Assembly (NCBI GenBank): GCA_012295275.1
Contig: CM022677.1
Coordinates: 26,162,544-26,172,543 of the forward strand
Source of the DNA: Chrysomallon squamiferum
Taxonomy: Eukaryota; Mollusca; Gastropoda; Neomphalida; Peltospiridae
Length of the DNA: 10,000 bases
Direction: 5' to 3'
Shown here: positions 1 to 7,480 of the stretch, piece by piece
How the letters are laid out: each line of letters begins with the position of its first letter
Position numbering within the stretch: the stretch's first letter is position 1
Notes under the pieces: model-generated
The model's database searches: none
The model's input: the letters and a program-made list of their open reading frames with translations, nothing else
Told to the model about the DNA's origin: nothing
Program-made: the position numbers and the translations under genes

Positions 1-25
1 TTTTGTTTTTTTTTTTTTTTTTTTT
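1..25. repeat. Poly-T tract at window start
   Basis: Twenty-five bases of T with a single G at position 5; positions 6-25 are pure T. It may be the complement of a retroposon poly-A tail whose body lies outside the window, or a plain homopolymer microsatellite. Confidence 0.9.
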
Positions 26-80
26 AGCTGTTTAATCGGTTTTTTATTGCTTGCTACTGATACAACGTCAGAGCAGTTGT

Positions 81-292
81 GGCGGTAGTAGTAGTAGGAG
101 TAGTGGTAGTAGTAGTAGTACTGCTGCTACTGGTGGTTTTGTTATTACTAATCCTCTCAGTATAGTTATTATTGTTTTTGTTCTTATTGTTGTTGTTGTA
201 GCTTGCGTTGTTGTTGTTGTTTAACTTTTAAATAACTTATTATTATTATTATTATTGTTGTTGTTGATATTATTGTTGTTGTTGCTGTGATT
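81..292. repeat. Degenerate GTA / TTG / ATT trinucleotide repeats
   Basis: Imperfect GTA units (about 84-120) are followed by mixed TTG, TTA and CTG triplets and by ATTATT and TTGTTG runs up to about 290. No reading frame here has non-repetitive content, so I read this as decayed trinucleotide microsatellite. Confidence 0.85.
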
Positions 293-299
293 GTTACCT

Positions 300-463
300 A
301 CACAAATTCCACACCAGTCCCCCATTATTGTAAACAACGCAATAACTGACAGGTAACAATATACCTTGCAGAACCACATTCTTCGTTATCCCTGTTCAGC
401 CGTCAGGTGTAATGTTACACGTTTAGTGCTGTCCTTGTCTTACATTGTGCAATCTGGAAAAGT
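300..463. other. Non-repetitive DNA, no gene recognised
   Basis: This stretch has ordinary base complexity and no simple repeat. All frames are short and interrupted, and no domain or RNA gene is recognisable. Its position just before the E-box cluster makes flanking regulatory DNA a reasonable but untested reading. Confidence 0.4.
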
Positions 464-612
464 CACGTGTTGATTTGTGCACTTAGTCGTGGTTACGATT
501 TACACTGTACAAGTCGTGGTCACGTGTTTCTGTCCACTGGTTGTCATGGTCACGTGATTGTAGAAGTTACTGATCAGGTGTTGATAGAATAAGAAAGTTG
601 TCACGTGACAAC
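464..612. promoter_or_regulatory. Cluster of four CACGTG E-boxes with a 16-bp palindrome
   Basis: CACGTG occurs at 464-469, 521-526, 551-556 and 602-607, mostly as GTCACGTG. The last sits in the perfect palindrome GTTGTCACGTGACAAC (597-612). CACGTG is the known core site of bHLH factors such as USF, MITF/TFE and MYC-MAX. Three units of the form GTYRTGGTYACG begin at 486, 513 and 543, so part of the cluster may be a degenerate repeat of about 28 bp rather than independently evolved sites. Binding is inferred only. Confidence 0.45.
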
Positions 613-647
613 ATATATTCCTAAATAGAACTGTTCAGTGCATAATG

Positions 648-669
648 TATATATATATATATAAAAAAA
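648..669 (+). promoter_or_regulatory. (TA)n-A7 run resembling a TATA element
   Basis: An alternating TA run passes into seven A residues, giving TATATAAAAAAA, about 40 bp downstream of the last E-box. This arrangement suits a TATA box of a plus-strand promoter. A short AT microsatellite would look the same, and I see no convincing gene downstream before the poly-A run. Confidence 0.25.
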
Positions 670-915
670 GGAGAAAGGGGACGTAACTGGTTGTTAACAC
701 AAAAGGGTTATGTCTCATATCTTTTTGAAAGAAAAATGATCTTCAGTGTTTGCTCCAGAGAATAATATAATCAAACAGGAAGAATAATAACAAGAAAAAA
801 AAAAAACAGTAATAAAAAGAGGAACAGAAAGAACAGGCACTTTGTCTGGATGAAACTGGAATCAAACGAGTCCTGGAATGTCACTTTACTTCTCTTTTCT
901 CTTCAGAGCTCACAG
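670..915. other. A-rich non-coding DNA before the poly-A run
   Basis: Purine-rich, A-rich sequence with a short A12 run near 796-807. From 850 a short plus-strand frame runs into the poly-A run and becomes polylysine; its non-repeat part is only about 22 residues and resembles no family I know. A pyrimidine tract ending in CAG lies at 881-906 and looks like a splice acceptor. Confidence 0.4.
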
Positions 916-1066
<151 letters not shown>

Positions 1067-1198
1067 TATTAGAAACAATTTTGAAACTTTGAAACGGGCG
1101 TTTGACTTACATGTGTAAGGTATAAACACAGTTTTTTTATTCCTTTGAAGATTGTCAACTCTTCTTCGTTTAATATGTTATAACATTCCACAAAGTTT

Positions 1199-1377
1199 TC
1201 TGCTGTTTTATTACCGTGAAATTCATATTGTTATGTCTGCCTTAAAATAAACTATGTTTTATACAGCATGGCCTTGATAATGTATATATATATGTGTGTG
1301 TGTGTCTGTATGTGTGTGTGTGTTTGATTATATGTGTGTGTTTATATAACATGTCTATCATAAAATAAACAGTTTTA

Positions 1378-1410
<33 letters not shown>

Positions 1411-1445
1411 CCGTTTGATTATCAGATGAAATTCATATAACATTG
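1199..1445. repeat. Local imperfect duplication around GT microsatellites
   Basis: The stretch at 1199-1262 (TCTGCTGTTTTAT, GAAATTCATAT, AAAATAAAC) is echoed at about 1348-1445, in a changed order, by AAAATAAACAGTTTTATG, TTCTGCCGTTTGAT and GAAATTCATATAACATTG. (TG)n blocks lie between and within the copies at 1293-1340 and 1379-1404. This looks like a diverged short duplication with microsatellite growth. Confidence 0.5.
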
Positions 1446-1834
1446 AAAATTCAAACTGTCTATCTACCTGTGTTTGTGTGTCACACAGATGAACATTTCA
1501 TCTCTGTCTTTCTACGTGTGTGTGTGTGTGAATTAATTATTGTTCCTATTATGGTTATTGTTCAAACGTATTAATTCTTAACAAATCTGAAGTAAGTTAA
1601 TCATAACATCAAATTATCAAAATAGTCTGCTTGATCTGTTTTTCCTGTTCCGACCTCGGCTGCCTTAGACCAGTGTCTGTGAACAGATGTGTGAAGTTAT
1701 TGACGTTAATCTGATAAACCTCTCACCACTGCAATATGTTAACAAGATTATATAAATCTCTCCTCAAAAACAGAAATCTTAGTCATTATAGTAACATGCC
1801 AGTTAATCTAAGTATATACAGAAATACATTTGTA

Positions 1835-2022
1835 CTGTGTGTGTGTGTGTATGTCTGTCTGTATATGTGTGTTTGCATGCATGTATCTGTATAAAAGCAG
1901 CTGAATTTACGAAAATAGTTGTGAAAATGTTTATTAATGAAGGTGTGAGCGTGCGAGTGTCTGTGTGTGTGTGTGTAGGGGAGTGTGTGCGTGTGTGTGT
2001 GTGTGTGTGGGTGTGTGTGCTT
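1835..2022. repeat. GT-rich microsatellite blocks
   Basis: (GT)n runs at 1835-1850 and 1961-2018 include GTAT, GTCT, GGGA and GC interruptions. The valine/cysteine-rich frame through this stretch is a product of the GT repeat, not a gene. Confidence 0.85.
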
Positions 2023-2028
2023 ATAATG

Positions 2029-2115
2029 TTACGTTAATCCAGTAAAAACCTTCATTTAGTAATATGCCAACACGATTATATAAACCTCCAGATTATAGAG
2101 ATCTAAGATTATAGT
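2029..2115 (+). repeat. Third partial copy of the 1701-1795 segment
   Basis: TTACGTTAATCCAGTAAAAACCT, spacer, then AATATGCCAACACGATTATATAAACCTC and GATCTAAGATTATAGTAATA (quoted in parts, with the first part trimmed) follow the same order as 1701-1795: ACGTTAATC, AAACCT, AATATG, GATTATATAAA, ATCTTAGTCATTATAGTAA. The unit was therefore duplicated inside copy A, about 330 bp downstream, before or alongside the larger duplication. Confidence 0.6.
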
Positions 2116-2126
2116 AATAATAATAT

Positions 2127-2127
2127 A

Positions 2128-2221
<94 letters not shown>

Positions 2222-2238
2222 CATACATATGGATGTAC

Positions 2239-2310
<72 letters not shown>
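2127..2310. repeat. Compound (AT)n-(ACAT)n-(AC)n microsatellite
   Basis: An essentially pure AT run (about 2130-2217) passes through ACAT units (2217-2228) and a short spacer into a pure AC run (2242-2310), then a TATACATAGA / GACA / GA tail to about 2341. Copy B has only short AT and AC runs at its equivalent position, so the expansion is specific to copy A. Confidence 0.95.
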
Positions 2311-2316
<6 letters not shown>

Positions 2317-2484
2317 TAGATAGCCAGACAGACAGAGAGAGAAATTGAGACATTTACATAATTTTTATGCACTACACGTTTGTCGCTTAAAATAAATAAA
2401 TAATTGTTGATAAGAAACGATTTGTTAAATGGCTGCTGTAGAAACGTACTATACATGATTTTTCAAGAATATTGTCTTTGTTTG

Positions 2485-2534
2485 TATATCTATATCTATA
2501 TCTATAATATGTGTGTGTGTGTGTGTGTGTGTGT
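2485..2534. repeat. (CTATAT)n then (GT)n microsatellite
   Basis: Three to four CTATAT hexamers at about 2485-2504 are followed by a pure GT run at 2511-2534. It is simple-sequence DNA with no coding content. Confidence 0.85.
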
Positions 2535-2587
2535 TTTAGAAATATTTAGTTATAATTAACTTAAATATTTTTTTGAGAATGCAATTA

Positions 2588-2920
2588 TAATTCTAAAGAT
2601 GCAGTTTTCTTTCTTTCCTTTTCTCTTTTATTTTCTTTCCTGTTATAACTTTGTTTTCTAAAGTTTCATCCATATAATTAAATATTTAAAGATTGCAATA
2701 TAATAAAATATTCAATTATTTTTTTAATATTCTAAAGTTTTGCGGTGTATTAAATTTAAATTTAATATTCTAAAGTTTGCAAAGTTACGAAATTTTCAGT
2801 GATAATTAAAGATTTTAGAGATTGCAGTTTTAAAAATATTGATCTCTAAATTCAGAAACTGACAAAATATTCAGTTCTTCATGATTACATAAAATTAAAT
2901 TTTGCAATAATATTCTAAAG
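2588..2920 (+). repeat. Degenerate array with AATATTCTAAAG core
   Basis: The core AATATTCTAAAG occurs at 2726-2737, 2764-2775 and 2909-2920, with partial forms at 2590-2598 and 2657-2664. It is often followed by TTTGCAAAGTTA-like sequence. The same core recurs in copy B at 9589-9600, 9739-9750 and 9859-9870 with a C-to-G change in the last two. The spacing is irregular, so this is an old, diverged tandem repeat in AT-rich DNA. Confidence 0.55.
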
Positions 2921-3227
2921 CGTGCAAATTATATACTCATAAGTTACAATTTGATGTATATTAAAAATCAGTAGTGACAATGAAATATTTCAAGTACACA
3001 TATACTCACATACACTGTAACAGAAACTTTTTCTTCACCTCTTATTTCCCATAATCCCCTTTCCGACGAGAAAACAAGAAATGTTCTGTATAACTGCTGA
3101 CCACGGGTAAGTCTTGTTAGTCTGATTAGATTTAACCATGCGGAAAAATATTTACCTGTAATCCATCTGTTAAGGTGGAAAAAAAAATATTGCAATGCAA
3201 ATGAGCTGAGATATGAAGTTCTGGGGG

Positions 3228-3243
3228 AAAAAAAAAAAAAAAA
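3228..3243. repeat. Poly-A run of 16
   Basis: Sixteen A residues follow CTGGGGG. The sequence from 3113 to 3227 before it is AT-rich and shows no gene I can support. Confidence 0.85.
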
Positions 3244-3483
3244 GATAAAATAAAAGGAAAATAAAGAAAAAGTAAGAATGTTTTATTTTGATATATTGAA
3301 TGACTACAGATGCTGAAAGATGTTGCTGACGTTAAGAATTGTAAATGTAAAATTTGATGATTAAAAAAGAACTACTCTTAGTAATACTACTATTACTGAT
3401 ACTTCTGCTGCTACTACTATACACAAACACACACATAAGAATCGTTATTCATTTTCTCTCTATTTCTCTCTGTCTGTCTGTCT

Positions 3484-3490
<7 letters not shown>

Positions 3491-3515
<25 letters not shown>
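3491..3515. repeat. (TC)n microsatellite
   Basis: Twenty-five bases of pure TC follow a C-rich stretch (3483-3490). It is the complement of the much longer AG run that starts 47 bases downstream, so the two could pair as an inverted repeat when single-stranded. Confidence 0.92.
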
Positions 3516-3516
<1 letters not shown>

Positions 3517-3560
3517 TCATTATCTCATTCTCCATATATATGTATATACCTATGAATCGT

Positions 3561-3704
<144 letters not shown>

Positions 3705-3884
3705 TTGAAAAATTCCTCGTTAAACAAACAGACCACATTTGCTGGTTGAAAGGAATTTAAACTTTTCAATGGATTTTCGCTCCCGTGTTTGGACGGCTCA
3801 TTGACTCTGTGTTTTGAAAATCGTCGGAAGCTTCGTGCTAAGAATTCCTCACAGGCCTTGTCTCCATCTCGCTCCACTCGGCAG

Positions 3885-4006
3885 AACAACATCATCAGCT
3901 ATTGTGTCAAGAAACTGCTTCAAACGCTGCCTGTGGCGTTTTATTCAGAAGATGTTAAGTTTAAGTCTGGGTTCACGGCCACATTTGTCAAGGACGGACA
4001 TGCACA
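3885..4006 (+). CDS. Possible exon: CUB-domain C-terminal fragment
   Basis: The plus-strand frame (open 3750-4010) ends with LPVAFYSED and then SGFTATF. This fits the C-terminal signature of CUB domains, V-x-F-x-S-[DE]-x6-G-F-x-A-x-[YF], including the spacing. A YC pair earlier (ISYCVKK) sits where CUB domains carry their fourth cysteine, but the cysteine-to-strand distance is about seven residues shorter than usual and no other CUB cysteine is visible. A pyrimidine tract ending in CAG precedes 3885; an alternative acceptor would start the exon at 3855. GTAAAT at 4007 could be the donor; read through, a TAA follows at 4008-4010. CUB domains are extracellular protein-binding modules. The GC content (114 of 240 bases in 3781-4020, my count) is well above the surroundings. 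No ATG or partner exon is identified. It may be an exon, an exon relic or chance. Confidence 0.35.
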
Positions 4007-4034
4007 GTAAATCCTGCTGCTTCATCGTTTTTTG

Positions 4035-4042
<8 letters not shown>

Positions 4043-4065
<23 letters not shown>
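4043..4065. repeat. Poly-A run of 23
   Basis: Twenty-three A residues follow a T-rich stretch (4027-4042) at the 3' edge of the GC-richer island. A retroposed segment ending in this tail is possible, but I could not find matching target-site duplications. Confidence 0.9.
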
Positions 4066-4187
4066 GATTATTTTTTTTAAACGAGGAGGCTGAAAGAAGG
4101 ATGTCAGATTGTGAGGTTTTGCAAGATAATGATTACTGCAAATGAAATAAGAATGAATGGAAAGAGGACTGATGTTAGATTAAGACT

Positions 4188-4293
<106 letters not shown>

Positions 4294-4383
4294 TTAAAGA
4301 ATAACATTTATTTAAACATTTTTTATAAAATTCAGAGTACACAGAGTGGTGATGATTAGCAATAAAATACAACATGTCTACCG

Positions 4384-4470
4384 ACTGTCTTTCTGTTTGT
4401 CTGTGTTTCTCTCTGTGTTTCTGCCTGTCTGTCTGTTTCGCTATCTCTATGTCTATTTGTCTCTCTGTTA
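4384..4470. repeat. CTGT/CTCT-rich degenerate repeat
   Basis: Imperfect TCTG, TTTC and CTCT units, for example GCCTGTCTGTCTGTTTCG, form a pyrimidine-rich degenerate tetranucleotide microsatellite. Frames through it consist of repeated Leu/Ser/Cys/Val and are not credible genes. Confidence 0.7.
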
Positions 4471-4612
4471 TTATTTGATAACTGTTTTGTTTTACTCACA
4501 ACTGAAACCAGTAACAATATTAACTACTGCGACAAATTTAATTTTTTTGAAATTAATTTCGATTGCAGTATAAAACAGGTTAGAGGTTTCTGCTACTACA
4601 AGTTTATTAAAG

Positions 4613-4641
4613 TAATAATAATAATAAATAATAATAATAAT

Positions 4642-4693
<52 letters not shown>

Positions 4694-4784
4694 CAAGAAC
4701 AACAGTAACAATAACAATATCAGTAACAGTAACAACCACAACCACAACAACAACAACAATAATAATAATAATAATGATAATGAT
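4613..4784. repeat. (AAT)n, (AAC)n, (AAT)n trinucleotide block
   Basis: AAT/TAA units fill 4613-4690, degenerate AAC/CAGTAA units 4691-4757, and AAT/GAT units about 4757-4784. This is the complementary style of the TTA/TTG blocks at 81-292 and 8604-8674. Confidence 0.9.
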
Positions 4785-4789
4785 AAATT

Positions 4790-5211
4790 TTAGGAAATAA
4801 AAAACAATTCTATGTTAATTAAAATGGGACAGGAAGGGAAATAACTCTATCAAGTAGTTATCATCGTATAGGTCTTGAATAGTCTACCTTGTTTCATTTT
4901 TTTTTTACATTTAACAATGTTCTTTTTTTCTTTCTTTTTTTGATAAAAGTAAAATATTAATAATAACAAAAAGAAATTGAGGTTTTATTATTATTATTTA
5001 TTTTATTTTGTTGTTCATTTGTTGCTCCTCGTTTTGTTGTTGTTGTTGTTTTCTTATCTTATGTTCTTTTTTTATTTGTATCTTTTACTATGTTTAGTCT
5101 GTTTTTTATTTTTTTATTTTTTTCGTTTGTTTGGGGCTTTTTTATATTCGTACTTAAGTTTTACAAAATTGAAACATTCTTTCCTTCTTTTTTCTTTCTT
5201 TCTTTCGTTAG
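4790..5211. other. AT-rich and T-rich DNA, no gene seen
   Basis: T-rich sequence with short TTG and TTTC microsatellites. A hydrophobic Phe/Tyr/Leu frame from 4977 is what T-rich DNA gives by chance and lacks motifs. One copy of the AAGGGAAATAACTCT motif lies at 4834-4848, described separately. Confidence 0.6.
4834..4848 (-). repeat. AGAGTTATTTCCCTT motif, copy 1
   Basis: On the minus strand this reads AGAGTTATTTCCCTT, matching plus-strand copies at 5761-5775 and 5997-6011. From memory, GAGTTATNTCCCTT-type words are common in molluscan repeats. I cannot verify that here, so the taxonomic weight is modest. Confidence 0.45.
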
Positions 5212-5281
5212 TTATATTATATTATATTATATTATATTATGATATTTTGTACTGTATTGTATTGTATTATATTATATTATA
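5212..5281. repeat. (TATTA)n / (TATTG)n pentanucleotide repeat
   Basis: TATTA pentamers at about 5212-5241 and 5264-5281 flank three to four GTATT/GTACT variants. It is a pentanucleotide microsatellite with an internal variant block. Confidence 0.88.
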
Positions 5282-5627
5282 ATTGCATATCTTTTTTTTT
5301 TTTTCTTATTATTATTTCCCTGGAGGCAAAAACATATTCCTTTCGATCAATTTGAATAAGTAGTGAAATAAAATAAATTAAAACAAATACAGTCAAAAAT
5401 TAGTTACTAAATTGGTTTATTAATTCGTTATTCCATTATTTATGAAGACGACTTTAGTAAATAGCTAGGAAAAAATTAAGAAAGACATATTTATGATGTA
5501 CGAGGAATAACTCTCGCATTAACTCAAACCATAATTAAAAGATAAATATGCCGCTTATATTACAATAATTATAATTTATATCAAATGAATTTACATTTCT
5601 TTGTATTTAGACTTAATTCCATTTTTG

Positions 5628-5629
<2 letters not shown>
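5282..5629. other. AT-rich DNA, nothing recognised
   Basis: No frame of useful length, RNA gene or clear repeat is visible beyond a short T run near 5291-5303. A GAGGAATAACTCT stretch (5502-5514) is a partial match to the AGAGTTAYYTCCCTT motif on the minus strand. Confidence 0.5.

Positions 5630-5666
<37 letters not shown>
5630..5666. repeat. (ATT)n microsatellite
   Basis: About twelve ATT units without interruption. Confidence 0.93.
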
Positions 5667-5760
5667 TTAATTATTTTTTTTCATTCTGTTTATTAATTAT
5701 CGCTCATGATCTTGAATTACATGATTAAAATTCTTTAAATACATAACTAAATCAGTAAAC

Positions 5761-5775
5761 AGAGTTATCTCCCTT
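5761..5775 (+). repeat. AGAGTTATCTCCCTT motif, copy 2
   Basis: AACAGAGTTATCTCCCTTGC surrounds this motif. The copy at 5993-6013 shares both flanks (AACAGAGTTAC, CCCTTGTATC), so the similarity extends beyond the core to about 22 bases. Probably a relic of a short interspersed repeat. Confidence 0.5.
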
Positions 5776-5996
5776 GCATCATTAACAATTCTAATATTGC
5801 CATTCAATTATTTTCTTCTACATTTAGTGCTAAATATTGCCAGAATTCTAAATAATAGTGATTACTTCGTAGGGCTTTGCTAAGTGACGAAGTTTGATTT
5901 ACTAGATTTTGTTGTTCATTTATTTATATCTGTTTTTCTTGTTGTTTTGTTTTGTTTCGTTTTGTTGTCACAATCATCGCCATTCATAGATCAAAC

Positions 5997-6011
5997 AGAG
6001 TTACTTCCCTT
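5997..6011 (+). repeat. AGAGTTACTTCCCTT motif, copy 3
   Basis: Same orientation as the copy 236 bases upstream, with matching flanking bases CAAACAGAG...TTGTATC. The surrounding 5780-5980 interval is AT-rich with no other recognisable content. Confidence 0.5.
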
Positions 6012-6017
6012 GTATCT

Positions 6018-6290
6018 CTTCTTAGAACATGAAATGAACACTATACAATAATTGTTGTTCTTGTTCTTGTTATGCTCATCATTATTATTTATTTATTTAT
6101 TTATATATCAGTATTAAATTATATTATTTCTGCCATTAGGATGTCAGGCACGTGTGTGGGTGTTTGTCTCTTGTCTACAAATAGATGTGGTGGTGTACGA
6201 TTTTGTCGTGCTTCAGTGCTTAATTTATTTCATTTATATTAAAAAGTTTAATTTCTTTTTTAAATTAGAATTTCATTATTCCAAAATTTC
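6018..6290. other. AT-rich DNA with short ATTT repeats
   Basis: An (ATTT)n run occupies about 6085-6105. One isolated CACGTG lies at 6149-6154 in a GT-rich context. No gene is seen. Confidence 0.5.
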
Positions 6291-6317
6291 AAAAAAAAAA
6301 AAAAAAAAAAAAAAAAA
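6291..6317. repeat. Poly-A run of 27
   Basis: Twenty-seven consecutive A residues in AT-rich DNA. No element body could be recognised upstream. Confidence 0.92.
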
Positions 6318-6476
6318 TAAAAATTAAATAACCATTGAGCTTTTCATTTTAATGATTATGAAGATAATATTTCACCATTATTTAAAAATGAAATTTTATT
6401 GAACTTTTTTATTTTAACGGTTAAAAATAAACCATTATGAATTCTTTCATTAAATCGAGATGTTTATTCTTTTTTT

Positions 6477-6546
6477 TCACAGAGAGACAGACGTACGAAC
6501 GCACGCACGTTCGCACACAAACACACACATACACACACACACACAT
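6477..6546. repeat. GACA/CGCA/AC mixed repeat with small hairpin
   Basis: GA and GACA units are followed by CpG-bearing ACGT/ACGC units and then (AC)n to 6546. CGAACG at 6496-6501 and CGTTCG at 6508-6513 are perfectly complementary around a six-base loop. Confidence 0.7.
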
Positions 6547-6987
6547 GATATCAATTTAATTAACTGAAGTTTTTTAATCTGGTTAAAATTGCTGTCACTT
6601 GTAGATGTCTAGATATATGTTGAAAGAAAGAACGAAGGAAGGGAGGAGAAAACGTATTTGTGTATTTGTGTGTATGTATTTGAGGGTGAGAGTGTTTTGT
6701 AAGTATGTATATCTGTCTTTCTCTGTGTGTTTGTATCTATCTTTGAGTGTATATTCGTGAGATAGAAAACAATGTATGTGTATCAGGACTTAATTAGAAT
6801 AATATCTATTAACGTTAGTTGCATTTCAGATATATCTGTTATATTTATATTTGTTACCGTTGATGGTTGATTTATGTGATACAAAAAACAATTACACATA
6901 TTCATTTCTTGTTCTAGTGGATACAGACTTTGTAATTTAGTAGTTTAAGTCTCAGATCATTAACACCTTGTCACGTGATGCTATTTT
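6547..6987. other. AT-rich DNA with short GTAT repeats, no gene
   Basis: A purine-rich patch at about 6621-6650 is followed by degenerate GTAT/GTTT repeats to about 6780. A further GTCACGTGAT E-box-like site lies at 6970-6979. No supported coding sequence. Confidence 0.5.
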
Positions 6988-7026
6988 AGTCTGCTACCCT
7001 TTTGAGGTATTAATACCTATCAGACT
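6988..7026. other. Nested palindrome / hairpin
   Basis: AGGTATTAATACCT (7005-7018) is a perfect 14-bp palindrome. It is flanked by AGTCTG (6988-6993) and CAGACT (7021-7026), which are also complementary. An imperfect hairpin of about 39 bases is possible. Function unknown. Confidence 0.5.
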
Positions 7027-7330
7027 GGTAACCTTGACACACAATACAAAGAGGTAAATTAAATAACACAGAAAATAAAAAAACACGGCAAAGAGAGACA
7101 AAGTGTTTTATTTTCACATATTCATTTATTTGATATTGTCACACATATACACGAAACATTCATATATACGTATACGAACAAAGATACAGATATAATGTAA
7201 AAATGCGTGTTTGAGTGTATTTGTATCAGTGTTAGAATGTGACAGAGAAAGAATAAGCGAAAGGCAAAATAAGGAAGCAAAAAAATAAATGTGATTTATT
7301 GAAAGAAAGAGGTTTTTAAAACTTTGAATG
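7027..7330. other. AT-rich DNA, nothing recognised
   Basis: A-rich sequence with short AAAG and ATAC units. No open frame with non-repeat content and no RNA gene is visible. Confidence 0.5.
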
Positions 7331-7480
7331 TATATTTATGTATGCATGTATGAATTTATGTATGCATGCATGTACGTGTGTGTATGTATGTATGTATGTA
7401 TGTATGTGTGTGTATGTATGTATGTATGTATATATGTATGAATGTTTGTATGAATTATGTATCTATGTATGTATGTATTT
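7331..7480. repeat. (TATG)n tetranucleotide microsatellite
   Basis: TATG/TGTA units with GCATGCATG and TGTGTG variants. The Met/Tyr/Val/Cys-rich frame at 7338-7550 is a translation of this repeat rather than a gene. Confidence 0.92.

Larger units (their letters stand above)
1491..3105 (+). repeat. Direct duplication, copy A
   Basis: This interval is colinear with 8750-10000. Identical anchors in the same order are 1561-1582 with 8830-8851 (22 bases), 1701-1723 with 8975-8997 (23), 2678-2701 with 9691-9714 (24) and 3067-3094 with 9962-9989 (28). Between the anchors the copies are clearly related but diverged. Copy A is longer largely because its microsatellites are expanded: offsets fall from about 7,270 to 6,895. 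No coding content is certain. It could be a segmental duplication or two copies of an unclassified interspersed element. Confidence 0.85.

Noticed and set aside
1837-2456. Cys/Val-rich and Tyr/Ile-rich open frames
   Set aside because: They are translations of GT, AT and AC microsatellites and lack any non-repeat domain.
3900-3990. tRNA-derived SINE promoter around GGGTTCACGGCC
   Set aside because: The B-box match is poor and no A box lies at a suitable distance; the coding interpretation fits better.
4977-5282. Hydrophobic 101-residue frame resembling a membrane protein
   Set aside because: T-rich DNA yields Phe/Leu/Tyr by chance; the end is a TATTA pentanucleotide repeat and no charged or loop pattern of a real transporter is present.
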